NCBI GenBank assembly: GCA_027596075.1
Contig: JADGJC010000171.1
Location: 12,399 to 76,398, forward strand
Source: Rhizophlyctis rosea
Lineage: Eukaryota; Chytridiomycota; Chytridiomycetes; Rhizophlyctidales; Rhizophlyctidaceae
DNA: 64,000 nucleotides
Direction: 5' to 3'
Each line of letters starts with the position of its first letter. Positions within the stretch are counted from its first letter, which is position 1. The notes under the pieces were generated by a model. The model worked only from the letters and a program-made list of their open reading frames with translations, ran no database searches and was not told where the DNA came from. The translations under genes were made by a program, and so were the position numbers. This document shows, piece by piece, positions 13,029 through 23,856 of this stretch.

Positions 13029-14069
13029 GTGCTGACGGGAGAAATGTCTGTCATACTTGCGTACCACGCACCTGGTCGAGTGTGCTCGAAGGGCGCATTG
13101 TTGTCCATCTTGAAAAGTTTACGTTCACACCACACCAATTCGCCCCACGTCCGGCCTTTCTGCTCGGAAGTAGCCTCTGGCCACAAGTTTGGTGCACTGT
13201 CCGATCAATATCGAAGCCATAATTGTTTTGAAACCTCCTCTCGTCTGGTCCGCCCCACGTCCACCCAATATATCAAGTACGAAACCCAACAGCGAAAGCT
13301 GTCAACCTCCACCCGCTCCCCAATACCCCAATACCCCTACCTTGTGCGCCTTAAGACACTTGGCAAAAGTATGACCGTCACAAACGCGAACGAGCTCCTC
13401 AACGAAATGAAAGCCAACTCCATTCCTCCCAACGTCTACATCTTCAACCAAATCCTACGCAATCTCCGCCTCCGTGACAACCACCTAGACTTTTTCCTAT
13501 TGTGGAAGCGAATGCGTCAAGAGAACGTGATTCCGGATGATTATTGTTGGGCAGAATACTTTGAAGGGATTGTTCGATGGGAGGGAGCAGTTGTGGCAGA
13601 GGCCGAGTTTATGGAGGAAGTTCGAACGAAGCAGAACCTGGGTACCCATGTATGGAACATCATTCTCATGGCTCACGGCAACCAGCGGGATTACAAACGA
13701 GTTCATGAGCTCTATCGCAAATTGTTAGATGCGGGATTACAGCCAGATAACGCTACCTATAATCAGCTTACATATGTGTACCTACAGGAGGGAAATGAGT
13801 TGGGGGCGTCCAAACTGTTTCAAGAAGCTGAGGACAGAGGACAAGTGGATGGGATACTTTACTATAATTTCATCTCGCACTTCGCTCGGAAGGCTGATCC
13901 GAACAAGGCCATTGAGTACCTAGATGCCGCACTTCAGCGAAATCTCAGAATTCGAGAAACAGCTTTCAAAGTTCTATTGAAGGCGTACCTGGGGATGGGC
14001 GATTGGGAAGGTGCGAAGCGTGTGGAAGATCAGATGAGCGAGTGCCAGAAACAGGGACTTCTCATCTGA
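13029..14069 (+). CDS. pentatricopeptide-repeat (PPR) protein, probably mitochondrial
   Basis: An intronless 346-residue protein. From about residue 105 it is built of helical pairs of PPR type: segments such as NELLNEMKANSIPPNVYIFNQI, KRVHELYRKLLDAGLQPDN-TYNQL and KAIEYLDAALQ give roughly five to six repeats of about 35 residues. The first 100 residues are Ser/Arg/His-rich with few acids, as in a mitochondrial targeting sequence. PPR proteins bind organellar RNA and act in its processing, stability or translation. A second Met at 13044 could be the real start. The specific RNA target cannot be deduced. Confidence 0.8.
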   Translation: MLTGEMSVILAYHAPGRVCSKGALLSILKSLRSHHTNSPHVRPFCSEVASGHKFGALSDQYRSHNCFETSSRLVRPTSTQYIKYETQQRKLSTSTRSPIPQYPYLVRLKTLGKSMTVTNANELLNEMKANSIPPNVYIFNQILRNLRLRDNHLDFFLLWKRMRQENVIPDDYCWAEYFEGIVRWEGAVVAEAEFMEEVRTKQNLGTHVWNIILMAHGNQRDYKRVHELYRKLLDAGLQPDNATYNQLTYVYLQEGNELGASKLFQEAEDRGQVDGILYYNFISHFARKADPNKAIEYLDAALQRNLRIRETAFKVLLKAYLGMGDWEGAKRVEDQMSECQKQGLLI

Positions 14070-14292
14070 ATGCAGTAATATCTGTGTCTACTTGTAATAT
14101 ATACTGGTAACATTGTGTAATAATACAGTATGCACAAGAGAGTATATTCAGAGCCAAGAACCTTGAGAACATGACCAATCTGACGAAACGATGTCTGTCC
14201 ATAAAGCTGAAATTGCACATTTGGATGAACCGATATGCCACAAGCCCGTTCCTTTCGGGCTGTTCCTAAGTCGGCACCCTCCTCCTGCTATT

Positions 14293-16547
14293 TTACATAT
14301 TACTTGATTCCAAAGTCGGCACCCTCCTCAACGCCTCGACATAATCCGGCGGCAACAGGTCACCCCCCTTCAACAATCGCTCCTTATACACCCTCGTAGG
14401 CAGCAACCCCTCCCTCACATGCCCATGCCCAGCAATATACATAACCGCCTTCACAGTGTGACACTGATCAAAGCCGTATCCATGCACCCATCTCGGCGCC
14501 GTCATTCCCTCCATCGCCACAGGAACTTGGACAGGTAGAACTTCCCGAGTATAGTGCCCGCCCGCGACGCCTTCATAGCGGTCAAGAAGTTGAATAGCAT
14601 GGTGTGGATGGGCAAGGAGATACAGCACGCCGTAGACCGCGGTGGGACTTCCCGGTTCAGCTGGAACGATATTAGCATACCCCACGCCGGGACTTTTTTG
14701 GGCTAATTTGTTAAACGTCAGACGGAAATTTGGTATCGCAGCCGGAAGGCGTTGCAGGATCTGAATACTTCGGAGGTGCATTTGCTGCTCGTCCATGTTG
14801 GAGCCAAAGGCAAAATAGAACTGGAAGTCGGAGGATTGGACGGGTTGGACAGGTTGTTGGATAGGGGGCGCCATGAGTTCGTAGGGTGGAGGAGCTTCAC
14901 TTGATGGTGGTGCATCAATGTCGAGGAAGGAGGAAACAGGTGCGGAATGACCAGGTTGGAACATCGAATGAGCTCGTGGACGACGCGGCGGAATGGCAAG
15001 GGCGCTGTGATCAGCTGCTGGTCCCGCTACTGGATCTTCTGCATCAGGGGGAACAGCTATGGAGTTGGGGAGTTCGGTAGGAAGATGCGCTGTAGGTGCA
15101 CCAGAATGTTGGGATCCATTGCCCCTAGTTGCCACCCGTACAACCGTCACAATGGTTTTCAACCGTTTGAGCGGCTGCGAGCGAGCATCTGGCGATGCAC
15201 CTGTTGACAAGCTTCCTGAAGATGAGCCTGTTGCTGCAGGACCTGATGGTGAGAGTGACTCGAATTGGCGCGCCATTGCCGATACAGAGGAAGTGGTGGG
15301 TGCGGCAGGGCCGGATTGGGAAGACAACCCGGGGACAGCAGGGGCGGTCATCGGCGGGGTGGGGAGGGGCGGTCGTGCGGTAGGATAGTTGAGTTGTTGG
15401 TTAGGATAGTTGGGTTGTTGGGTAGAATGGTTGGGTTGTTGGGTAGGATAGTTGGGTTGGGTATAATATGTTGGTTGGTTGGGATGCGTCGCTGGTTGTG
15501 GGCTTGGATGCGTTGGTACTTGCGGAGCAGGATGAGGTGAAAGTTGTGAAACAGGATGAACGTGCGGTTGCGGCAAAGGAAAACCAGTCTGAATACCCCC
15601 ATCCTGTTGTTGAAAAGCTCGCAACCTTCCGACATAATATCTCTCCAGATGCGGGTTAAGGACGACCTTCTGAAGCATGTACTCAAGCTTCTGCTCCGGG
15701 TTCCACCCTTTCACCATCGTATTCGACCCCTTCACGTCCAGCACGAGCCCCGCAAAAGTTCGCACAAGCTCCACCCACGACAATATCTTCTCCGAATCAA
15801 ACGTCCCAGAATGCTGCGCAAACTTCAAATGCACTCTCGTCTCCTCCCCGTCTCTATGTGACCCCTTTCCCATTCCGAATTTTTTCTTCAATGCTGTTGC
15901 TTTCCCGGTATCTTCATTCGAATATTCGGCAAGTCCGAGTTTGGCATTGAGGCGTCTACAACCAGCCATTTCGGCGGCCTGCTGCCACGTTTGGGACTGC
16001 TGAAGAATGTCTATCAGACATTGATCGCGCTCGGCAGGATCCTGCGGAAGCCCATCAATGTGACGTATCAGATATTCTCTATTGGAGGACGCGAATCCGC
16101 TGTCGCCCCTCCGACTTCTAGGAACGATGCAGTCAAAGGCCTATGGCAAAACGAATCAGCAAGGCGAAAAAGAAACGTCCCCCCACATCAACAAACCTCT
16201 TCAAAAACCACATATTGAATGATCAACTGTTTAAGCTGTTCCGACGTCGTAGACGGATGCAACACCACCTCCACCGCAAAACGATCTTCCACAGTCGCCA
16301 AAATGTGCCGACTCTGCTCAGACAAATTCAGCTTATAGATTTGAAGGAGGGCTCCGTGTATAGCTTGAATCGCCGCATGGTTATGAAGCAGCGGTGATTG
16401 GAGTTCCAGGCGCACGTGCCATTGGTCTGGGCGAGGTTTCACTGTCCACCCGAGAGCTGAAAGCTTGTCGACGATATTGGAGACGGCGGATGGGATGACG
16501 CAGAACGTGAGCGTTATCAGGATGTGGGTGATTGGAGATGCCGTCAT
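14293..16547 (-). CDS. amidoligase-like pseudo-enzyme fused to gamma-glutamylcyclotransferase
   Basis: Two exons, 16197-16547 and 14293-16140, with a 56-bp intron (GTTTGT..ATAG), give 732 residues. Residues 1-250 align with the putative amidoligase fold (PF12224 type) of its neighbours: YVVFEE-AFDCIVPRSRRGD, then HLKFAQHSGTFDSEKILSWV. The active-site positions are lost: no ExE in strand 1 (HILITLTFCV), no HxH (FAVEVVLHP), and FAQH replaces EFRQH. A Pro/Gln-rich linker with 7-residue repeats follows. Residues 558-732 are a GGCT/AIG2-like domain with YFAFGSNM and the catalytic Glu in DRYEGV (E640). GGCT enzymes release 5-oxoproline from gamma-glutamyl amides. The gene is first in a four-gene amidoligase cluster. 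Confidence 0.85.
15385..15465 (-). repeat. 21-bp tandem repeat in the amidoligase-GGCT linker
   Basis: About three to four imperfect 21-bp units (GGATAGTTGGGTTGTTGGGTA type on +) encode NYPTQQP-like heptads in the disordered linker between the two domains. Confidence 0.75.
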
Positions 16548-16798
16548 GGCTTAGATTTGCGGATCGATTCTGTCACCAGGTCTAAATGATTCGCCATTGT
16601 GGAAAACCAGTCGACCAACCTACCTCGTGCGAAGTAAGAAGTGGATGGAGGTCAAGTCCTCATTCGGCTGTAATGGTCAATTGTGACTGCTCGGACAGCA
16701 CATAAGCAATGTTCGATGTCAATGTAAGTAGTGTATACTGCTTGAGTGTAGGTTCGCCTAAGATAATGATGTCGCAATAGATAGACCGCGAAACAGTG

Positions 16799-17233
16799 CT
16801 AAAGACTCAAGAGTAAACAGACGACGATGGCTGTGAGGGAAACTACGAAAGCAGAAGGCGGCAAATCAAAGATGGGGGATGCAAAATGGCTGGGAGCAGC
16901 GAGTTTTGGATGTGTTGACTTCGGAGGTGAGTGTTTTGTGTGCAGTTGTGTAACTGGGCGCAAGTTGTTGTGTCTGCCGCACAAAGGAGAGCGTTCGCAC
17001 GGGAAGGGGTAGCATACCGGGATTCGGTAATAGGTGTGCTGCATAAGCCCCTTGGCTTGCTTGAGACACCCAAACCCGTCAAACTTTCGGAAGGTCGGGC
17101 TTAGATGGTTGGTGGTAGCACAGGCTGCGGCGGTTGCTGCAGCCCATCCATCTTGTGTTCGAGATGTGCAACCGGTTGCTATTGAGCTGATGTCAGTTGG
17201 GCTGAGGCCTCCATCATGATTCAGGCAGTTCAT
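16799..17233 (-). CDS. possible Cys-containing protein with GPI-type C-terminus
   Basis: Unrecognised, 144 residues in one frame. The first half has regularly spaced Cys and an Ala-rich WAAATAAACATT segment. The C-terminus is SPIF..PPSAFVVSLTAIVVCLLLSL, a hydrophobic tail ending the protein, as in GPI-anchor signals. There is no N-terminal signal peptide, so either an upstream exon is missing or this is not a gene. Splice-like sites and a short open segment on the same strand between 17.27 and 17.62 kb could not be joined into one convincing model. Confidence 0.27.
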   Translation of the reverse strand: MNCLNHDGGLSPTDISSIATGCTSRTQDGWAAATAAACATTNHLSPTFRKFDGFGCLKQAKGLMQHTYYRIPVCYPFPCERSPLCGRHNNLRPVTQLHTKHSPPKSTHPKLAAPSHFASPIFDLPPSAFVVSLTAIVVCLLLSL

Positions 17234-17712
17234 TGGGAAATTGGGAACATTCCATCCTTTTCCTCACCTGCCCGCTATTTCTTTTGAGGTGCAAGCACCC
17301 ATTGTATATTATCAGCCTCCAGCAACCGCGAAGCCCAGACCGGTGCTTCAAAAATCTCTAAGGATCGCAGCAAGGCTGCGTCGACTCCGTCTGGTGCGGA
17401 TCGGGACGGGTGTTGCCCACCCTTCCACAGCAGATGGATATTGCCGCCTATCATCACTTTAGCATTCCGATTCGCTCACTCCTGAAGGAAGTCGTCTGAA
17501 TTTCAACAAGCTGCTTACCGCTTGAGTTTTGATCGACTACCTTGCTAGCGAGTCATCAATTTGGTGCGCAAAATCGGTAAGTTTACGAATGTCTGCTGCA
17601 ATACTTACCATCGCATCAAATGACCAAGGGGGCCCCTCTAGCAAACAGCTATCTCTTATAACTCCTCATTTGTTATTTCGAAGAAATCACATCCTTGTGA
17701 TACCATCTAGCC

Positions 17713-18973
17713 ATGCAGAATCAGTACAATCGTCCTGCGTCCGTCTACGGCACCCCATACGCATATGCCACTTATGCCTACCCATCTCCGCCCATAACGC
17801 CCGTCCAACAGCAACCGCCAGTATACCCAACCTACCCCCGCGCTCCCCCCCAACCACAACCCAACCCACCCCCGCCCGCTTATCGTCCAACGTACATCCC
17901 CTACAACTTCGAAGATATCCCCCAGAACTTCACTTTTGGCGCAGAATTCGAACTCCTCCTCTCAGTACCTGAAGCAAACTCCCCAGACCAAGCTCGCGAA
18001 CTGGTTGCAAAATACCTTACCGCCCAGGGCATCAACATCAACGCTTACTCCTACACCCATGCCACCACCACTGACTGGAAAATTGTGAGCGATGCCTCCG
18101 TCGGCGGAACCGGCGGATGGGGTATGGAAATCGTGTCTCCAGTCCTGTCCGGTCCTACCGGTTTGCACGAAATCTACCGCGTGCTTAGCCAAATCACCGC
18201 CGGCAAATATAAACCCATCAGTAATTCTTCGGCGGGATTTCATGTGCACGTCGGCAAAAAGCACAGTCCCTGGACCAAAGAGGAAATCGCACGAGTATCG
18301 CACGCATTCGTAAAGTACGAGGAGGTTTTCACGTCGCTCGTTCCGCGAAGTCGAAGACCTGGTATGAACAGATATGTTCGGAGCAACAGAAGGAATGATG
18401 TCATGTTGGAATGGGACAATAGAGCTGTATATGATTACTTTTCCTTCCACATCGATAAGACGATGGAGGAGTTGGTCGACACAATGTGTCCGAAAAGGGC
18501 AGACGATCAGCAAGGACGATACTACAATCTCAATTTGCGGCCACTTGCAAGACAGAGTACCATAGGTAAGAGACGCCGTGAACTGCTACTTCTTTCCCGC
18601 AAACCATGGTCCCTTCAATCTCTGACCCATCCACTCCGCACCACCAGAGTTTCGCCTCCACTCATCCACCCACGAATGGCCCAAAGCATGCAACTGGATC
18701 AAGCTCCTTCTCTACTTCTGCTCCCGCACCATCGAACAAAAGGAATTCCCCCAAAACTTTGCGGAAGAACGCAACAGCCTCACCGACGCCGACGGCCGGA
18801 ACTGGTTCAAGGAGGACTTTTTCTTCAGACGGCTCATCATGCACGAGGAATTGCGGCAGTGGGGGTTGGAACGGATAGAGTGGCATATTGGCAATGTGAC
18901 GAGGAGGCATACGCAGATGAATCCGTACACGTTTTGGACGGGGGACATGCCCCAGAATAGGCGGGGTTGGTAG
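17713..18973 (+). CDS. putative amidoligase (PF12224 type), intact active site
   Basis: Two exons, 17713-18565 and 18648-18973, with an 82-bp intron (GTAAGA..CCAG), give 392 residues. After a Pro/Tyr-rich N-terminus (1-70) the amidoligase core carries all expected motifs: FGAEFEL (E78, E80), WGMEIVSPV (about 136-144), AGFHVHVG (H177, H179), LVPRSRR, and EFRLHSST (E285-R287) across the exon junction. The family belongs to the glutamine-synthetase/GCS-like COOH-NH2 ligase superfamily and is predicted to form amide bonds with ATP on a small metabolite or peptide; the substrate is unknown. The C-terminal 70 residues resemble those of the gene at 21.8 kb, marking these two as close paralogues. The gene is divergent from the amidoligase-GGCT fusion. 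Confidence 0.85.
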
Positions 18974-19383
18974 ATTGCGTAGACACGTAGAGCTGTAACA
19001 GACAATGTACGGGTTCTTCGAAAGGCCGGTATCTCTGTAGCATAGCTTTGGTCTTCTACGCTCAACCACGGGCACCTAGATGTACAATATACTTCTGGAA
19101 GAGATGCTCTGCTCTTCTTTAACGAGATGAAAAGCAGATCACTGTGTAGTAATTGTAGAGTTTGATGCCCTCAGTGACAAAGGATTTTGACTAAAATCTT
19201 TGTGTGCGTCCTGTTGTGAAGGACCACTGACATCAGGCGTGGACCCATTACCAGCATATCGTCGTGCCAAATATTCCAAATTACAAACTAAGCAATTACT
19301 ATTAGAATACAATGATTTAAGAAGGGGGAGAAAGAATTATCGTGCCGGTACAAAAGTCTAAGTATAATTTTCCATTCAGGTTA

Positions 19384-20994
19384 TCAAAATAACTGCCGGC
19401 AAAGGTGGCACCGCCGTTCCTTCTGCGTTAGCAAGCAATACAACCCGCACCTGTCACATTGGAGTTAGCGCTGAGACAAAGGTATGGTGAAAATCATGCA
19501 AGATGAACATACGGGAAACACCAAAAGGCCCAACACCATCCCTCCATAGTATAATCAAATTCACCAACGTGACCGCCCGCTGGATTGCGCGGGCACGGTG
19601 GTCCTACCGGTGCGGCAGGGATGACATAGACGATCTTCGGGTCTTGGTAGGGTGGGATATGAGGTTGGGGAATCGAAGGACCTGGCTGAGGTATCGTGGG
19701 ACCCGGCTGAGGTATCGTAGGACTTGGTCCGGGTGGTGTGTTGATTACATTCGGCACATATTTCCCATCATTGGCGGCTGACGTTTTCGGTGCGGTCAAA
19801 GCCGCCTGATGCACAAACCCGACCAAAAAGGTCACCCAAGCTTCTGCCTTCTCCGGGTAATTCGTTCCGTGATGGCCTCTGAACTCGATTGTAGGTTGAT
19901 GGTACAAAGAACGCAAGTTCAACTTGTAATATCTGCCTCCGTCCGGATTCATGGTTGCAATGAGCGTGTCGAAGTTCGCTGCGGAGTTGATTGCGGAACG
20001 GGAGACGTGGTCGTGGGATTGACAGTACGGGTTTTTGTTTCCTTGGCGCGATTCGTGGAAGTAGGCTTCAATCTCTTTACTGCGGTCAAGGTAGGCTAGG
20101 CAGATTCTTCGGACGGTCTCGAGGGAAAAGTCGGTGGGAGCTGGTCGGAGCCCGATGTGAACGTGAAGGCCCGTGGAGAAGTTTACCTATAAGCATTGTG
20201 GGCCAATTGTGAGCAGGCATCATGCGGCAAAGATTGTCCCTCAAAATAACCACCTTCGGATGAAATCCTCTCACAGCGGTCATCACGTCCCGAAGCCCTC
20301 CAAGTGTATCGAGGGTCAAGATGGGGCTAACAATCTCCACAGCCGTCTCATAGTTTGAGCATTGAATGGATTTATCTTCCAGCAATTTCCAGTGAGGTGT
20401 TACATCGTGCGTGACCTCCCTATGATATTGACACAGGATGCCCGCACTCGTCAGCGCCTTCTCCAATTCCTCAATGCGCAATTTCTGGTTGTTCACTGGC
20501 GGGAAGATGAGTTCCAACTCAACGCCGATCGTCAGTGGTGGTTGTGAAGTGAACGAGACCATTCCTTGCCTGTTCCTAAATTGAGTCGGTGGCCGGAATC
20601 AAATTTATCGTGAATAAACTTACGCATATACATCCCCTGCAGAGGTGATCGGCAAATCCCTCTTCTTGCCCCTCCTGGAATCCTGCTTCTTCGGTGGTCG
20701 AAGCTCAATCCGTCTAAGGCCATTCTGCTTCGCTGGGACGTTGAGGTCTTTGAATGTCATCTGACCCAGGTCCGCGACCCATGTGGGATTGATGGGGCAA
20801 AAGTTGACAAACCCCCGGCTATCGCTTCGCCGCAGGGCTTCCAATGCTTCGCTCTGCGCGGGGCTGAAAGAGTATTCCGTCCATGTTGCCTGTGAGCAGA
20901 AAACGATTGAGTCAGAATCATCAATATCTTTCTCGACGTTGTTTGTCTTAAAGCGTACTGGATCAATCCAATTCCAAATCACTGTGCTGGGCAT
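19384..20994 (-). CDS. WWE domain-amidoligase-BRI3-like tail fusion
   Basis: Five exons: 20959-20994, 20624-20889, 20254-20575, 19513-20186 and 19384-19450. All phases match, giving 454 residues. Residues 6-80 form a WWE domain once the first intron is removed: WNWIDP-ATWTEY, then VADLGQM and LRRIELRP; WWE domains bind (iso-)ADP-ribose. Residues 113-345 are an amidoligase core with every motif: IGVELEL (E120, E122), VEIVSP, GLHVHIG (H216, H218) and EFRGHHGT (E309, R311). A Pro-rich stretch with PTIPQPG heptads follows. The C-terminus (about 402-454) has a CP..GG start, a hydrophobic WCWAFWCFPCGLYCLL core and RRCHLC, matching BRI3-type zinc-ribbon/membrane tails. An alternative end without the last exon would stop at 19494. 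Confidence 0.8.
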
Positions 20995-21791
20995 AATGAG
21001 AGTGCCTTATAGAAGTAGCGATGCGCTAGAAATGGATCAAAAAATCTGACGAAGCAAAATATGCATGAGGTGGTTGATGACGAGAGCGATGTTTCATCAA
21101 GGAAGGAGACTTATACCGACAAATGGACTGCAAAGTACAGGACAGGGGAGGGAAGATGAGGAAAGGGGGGTTGTTGGGTGAGCTGCCAGCCCGTGCCGCT
21201 CCTTCGAATCTTCCAACGTTACACATCCTCGAACGGTCCACGGATGCTTAGATGCTCAGCCCTCCTTGAAGGTTGCCAACTTGTCAGTGTTCAAACACTG
21301 TTGCGCCGTTGCACAAAACAACAATGTGAGTCAAGATGGAACTGTTGGTACATTTCCAACACATCAGTTCGCCCCGCAGCCCATCGACCAGCACCCAAGC
21401 TTTGTAAGTTTCCACTATTCCGGGATTCGGGTCCAACCATGTGGATGGGCAACAACTCGTGCTCAGATTGCCCCCTGTGCGCGATTTCTGCTCGGTCACA
21501 AAGGAGCAAAGGAGGCAAGTCCCAGATCCGATAACCCAGCGGTTTTCTCCGTCTTTTCCAACCATCTTCTTCCCCTTCATTTTGACGGCTGTGACTGATC
21601 TGGATTCTGACGTGCCCACTCCAACACTTTAAGCGCATCTTGATGAGTAGATAGGTAACGCAATTCACCTTCCATCATCAGGAGAATTCTAATCGTTGTA
21701 TTTCAGAACCTTCCCCTGGAAAGGTAATTGACGCTCGAGCCAAACAAGAGCGTTCTTTTCCACCTACATCCTCTCTTGAAAATCCTCCAAC

Positions 21792-23432
21792 ATGCTGTCC
21801 GGAACTCCATCCCTATTATACCGCCCCACATTCCAATACGTCTTCGATCTCCCAGCACCAAAAGCATCCGATGCCATCACTCACCTCTCAAAACACCTCG
21901 TCTCATCCGGCATCCCAGTCACAAACGACTCCTCCTCCGCCACCTCTTCCAACAACGGATGGACAGTCCGTCTCTGGGGCCCCACACGCATCCGCGCGGG
22001 CTGGCCTCTCGAAATCGTCGGCCCCTTCATGGAAGCTCACGACGACCCACGCATCAGCAAAATGCTCACCAGCATCGCACGGCTCAACCCCGATTGCCAC
22101 TACACCGCTTCGTTCGTCGTCAACATCGCTAGTCAAAATGGATGGACGGTAGATGGGATCCAAAAGGTTGCGCACAACTTTGTCAAGTTTGAGAGTGTGA
22201 TTGATTGCCTAGTGCCTGAAAGACGGAGGGGCGATAATGGGTACTTCAGGAGCAATCGGGATGCAGTAGGGAGAGGGGAACCGAATATCAAGGTCAAGGA
22301 GCGCATTTTGGCTGCCAAAGATTGGGATTCCTTACGCAACCTGCTGAATCCGTCCACTGCATCGAGAAAGCCTTTCAAGCTATACCTCCCAACCGGGGCG
22401 AGCGGATACATCCAATTCAGTCAACACTCCCCGACATACAACACCCAAAAATCCACAAGCTGGATCCGCCTACTATTGCGATTCGTGACTGTGAGCATCA
22501 TGATGCGGTTCCCGCCTGCGTTCTTACAGGAACGGGAACAGCAGTATGATCCACATACTGGGAGGAATGCTTGGAAGGAGAAGTTTTTCTTCGAGGTGAT
22601 GGGGGACGCGGCTTTGCAGCGTTGGTGCTCGGAAAGGATGGCGGAGTTGACTAAACAGGGTGTCGGTAAAGGAGGTGGCGGGGCGGGTGGATATGTTCCG
22701 TCAAATATCCAACATAACGCGGGATTGCCTCCCTCGTTGCCGCATCAAGTCGGGATTGGTGCTGGTGGTGGTGCCGGCTACAATAGTTCCTACTCGCGAC
22801 CAACGTCAGGATACGGACATCAATCCTTCCACCATCCGCACAGACCGCACAGTATACACACGACTCCTACTCACTCCTATCCCCAATACAACCATCCATC
22901 AACTCATCCTCAACCTTACCACCCGCCACCACCAGTAACACACGCACCACCACCCTACACAACAACACCGATTGGTCCACCACCTCCCTACTTCCCCAGC
23001 ATCCCCCAACACTCGAGCCCCGTCACACCAAATCCACCCTCCACACCCTCCTCCGGCAGCAGTAGCGGAAGCAGCGGCACAAATCCCTTATCCTCTCTCT
23101 TCTCCGGCGGCAACAACGGCAACAACAACAGCAACAACCTCACATCCACTCTAGTATCCGGCGGCCTCAGACTAGCAATGAACCACCTCCTTCCTCAACT
23201 CACAGGCCAAGGCGGAAACAGCGGTCTGCCCCCCGTCACCTCCGTACTCGACGGCGTATCATCAATGTTCAACGGGGGCTCATCAGGATGTGGGCATGGC
23301 GGTTCGTCTTTGTTCAACGGGGGCGGTGGTGGTGGTTCCTTGTTTGATGGCGGGTCATTATTTGATGGCGGTTTGTTCGATGCGAGCTGTATAAGCATCG
23401 GAGACATAGCGTCAGGGTGTTTCGATTGTTGA
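21792..23432 (+). CDS. degenerate amidoligase paralogue with Pro/Gly-rich tail
   Basis: An intronless 546-residue protein. Residues 1-290 follow the neighbouring amidoligases: FVKFESVIDCLVPERRRGD, then YIQFSQHSPTYNTQKSTSWIRLLLRF, and a C-terminal FLQEREQQ..KFFFEVMGD block like the 17.7-kb gene. Every catalytic position is changed: FQYVFDLP for the ExE strand, ASFVVNIAS for the HxH strand, and QFSQH for EFRQH. It is therefore probably a pseudo-enzyme, perhaps a regulatory or binding partner. From about residue 300 the sequence is Pro/His/Tyr-rich, then Gly/Ser/Asn-rich with SLFDGG repeats and a few Cys at the end. The intact frame argues for selection, not decay. Confidence 0.75.
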   Translation: MLSGTPSLLYRPTFQYVFDLPAPKASDAITHLSKHLVSSGIPVTNDSSSATSSNNGWTVRLWGPTRIRAGWPLEIVGPFMEAHDDPRISKMLTSIARLNPDCHYTASFVVNIASQNGWTVDGIQKVAHNFVKFESVIDCLVPERRRGDNGYFRSNRDAVGRGEPNIKVKERILAAKDWDSLRNLLNPSTASRKPFKLYLPTGASGYIQFSQHSPTYNTQKSTSWIRLLLRFVTVSIMMRFPPAFLQEREQQYDPHTGRNAWKEKFFFEVMGDAALQRWCSERMAELTKQGVGKGGGGAGGYVPSNIQHNAGLPPSLPHQVGIGAGGGAGYNSSYSRPTSGYGHQSFHHPHRPHSIHTTPTHSYPQYNHPSTHPQPYHPPPPVTHAPPPYTTTPIGPPPPYFPSIPQHSSPVTPNPPSTPSSGSSSGSSGTNPLSSLFSGGNNGNNNSNNLTSTLVSGGLRLAMNHLLPQLTGQGGNSGLPPVTSVLDGVSSMFNGGSSGCGHGGSSLFNGGGGGGSLFDGGSLFDGGLFDASCISIGDIASGCFDC

Positions 23433-23856
23433 CATACATAATAAATGTGCCCATTCCGTCGTTCTGGCTGGGGGATTTGACCAGTCTGAGCTGTCATATT
23501 TGCACATTTTACAGGAGGGGAATAAGTCAGATACATGGGGAGTGTCACAAAAGGGCTTCAAACAAGGGCGAGGTGGACGGAACAATTTATTGTGGGCTCA
23601 TTGTCCACTAAGTTCTTCGTTGTTGTTTTGGTTTTGGGATTACAGTAAATGAAGTCATTCGCTAAAAGTGAATCGTGTCAGGGCATAAAAGGATGAATAC
23701 CACAAACGGGGAGCCTCCCTTGTTCTATGCTGAGTGTGCCAATGTCTGCCATAACACATTCATCAAAACAGAAGTAATATGATGAGTGACGGAATCTGAA
23801 GGCCTTCACAATACCGCACCATCGCCGAAATGGTTATGGGCAAGGTTCAGGTCAAT

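Noticed and set aside
17426..17470. In-frame TGA read as Trp in the open segment near 17.46 kb
   Set aside because: Nuclear genes throughout the window use TGA as stop, so recoding is not supported. A splice site (GTGAGC) overlaps it.
17962..18513. Minus-strand frame of 183 codons under the amidoligase gene
   Set aside because: It overlaps an exon with clear catalytic motifs on the + strand and has no similarity of its own.
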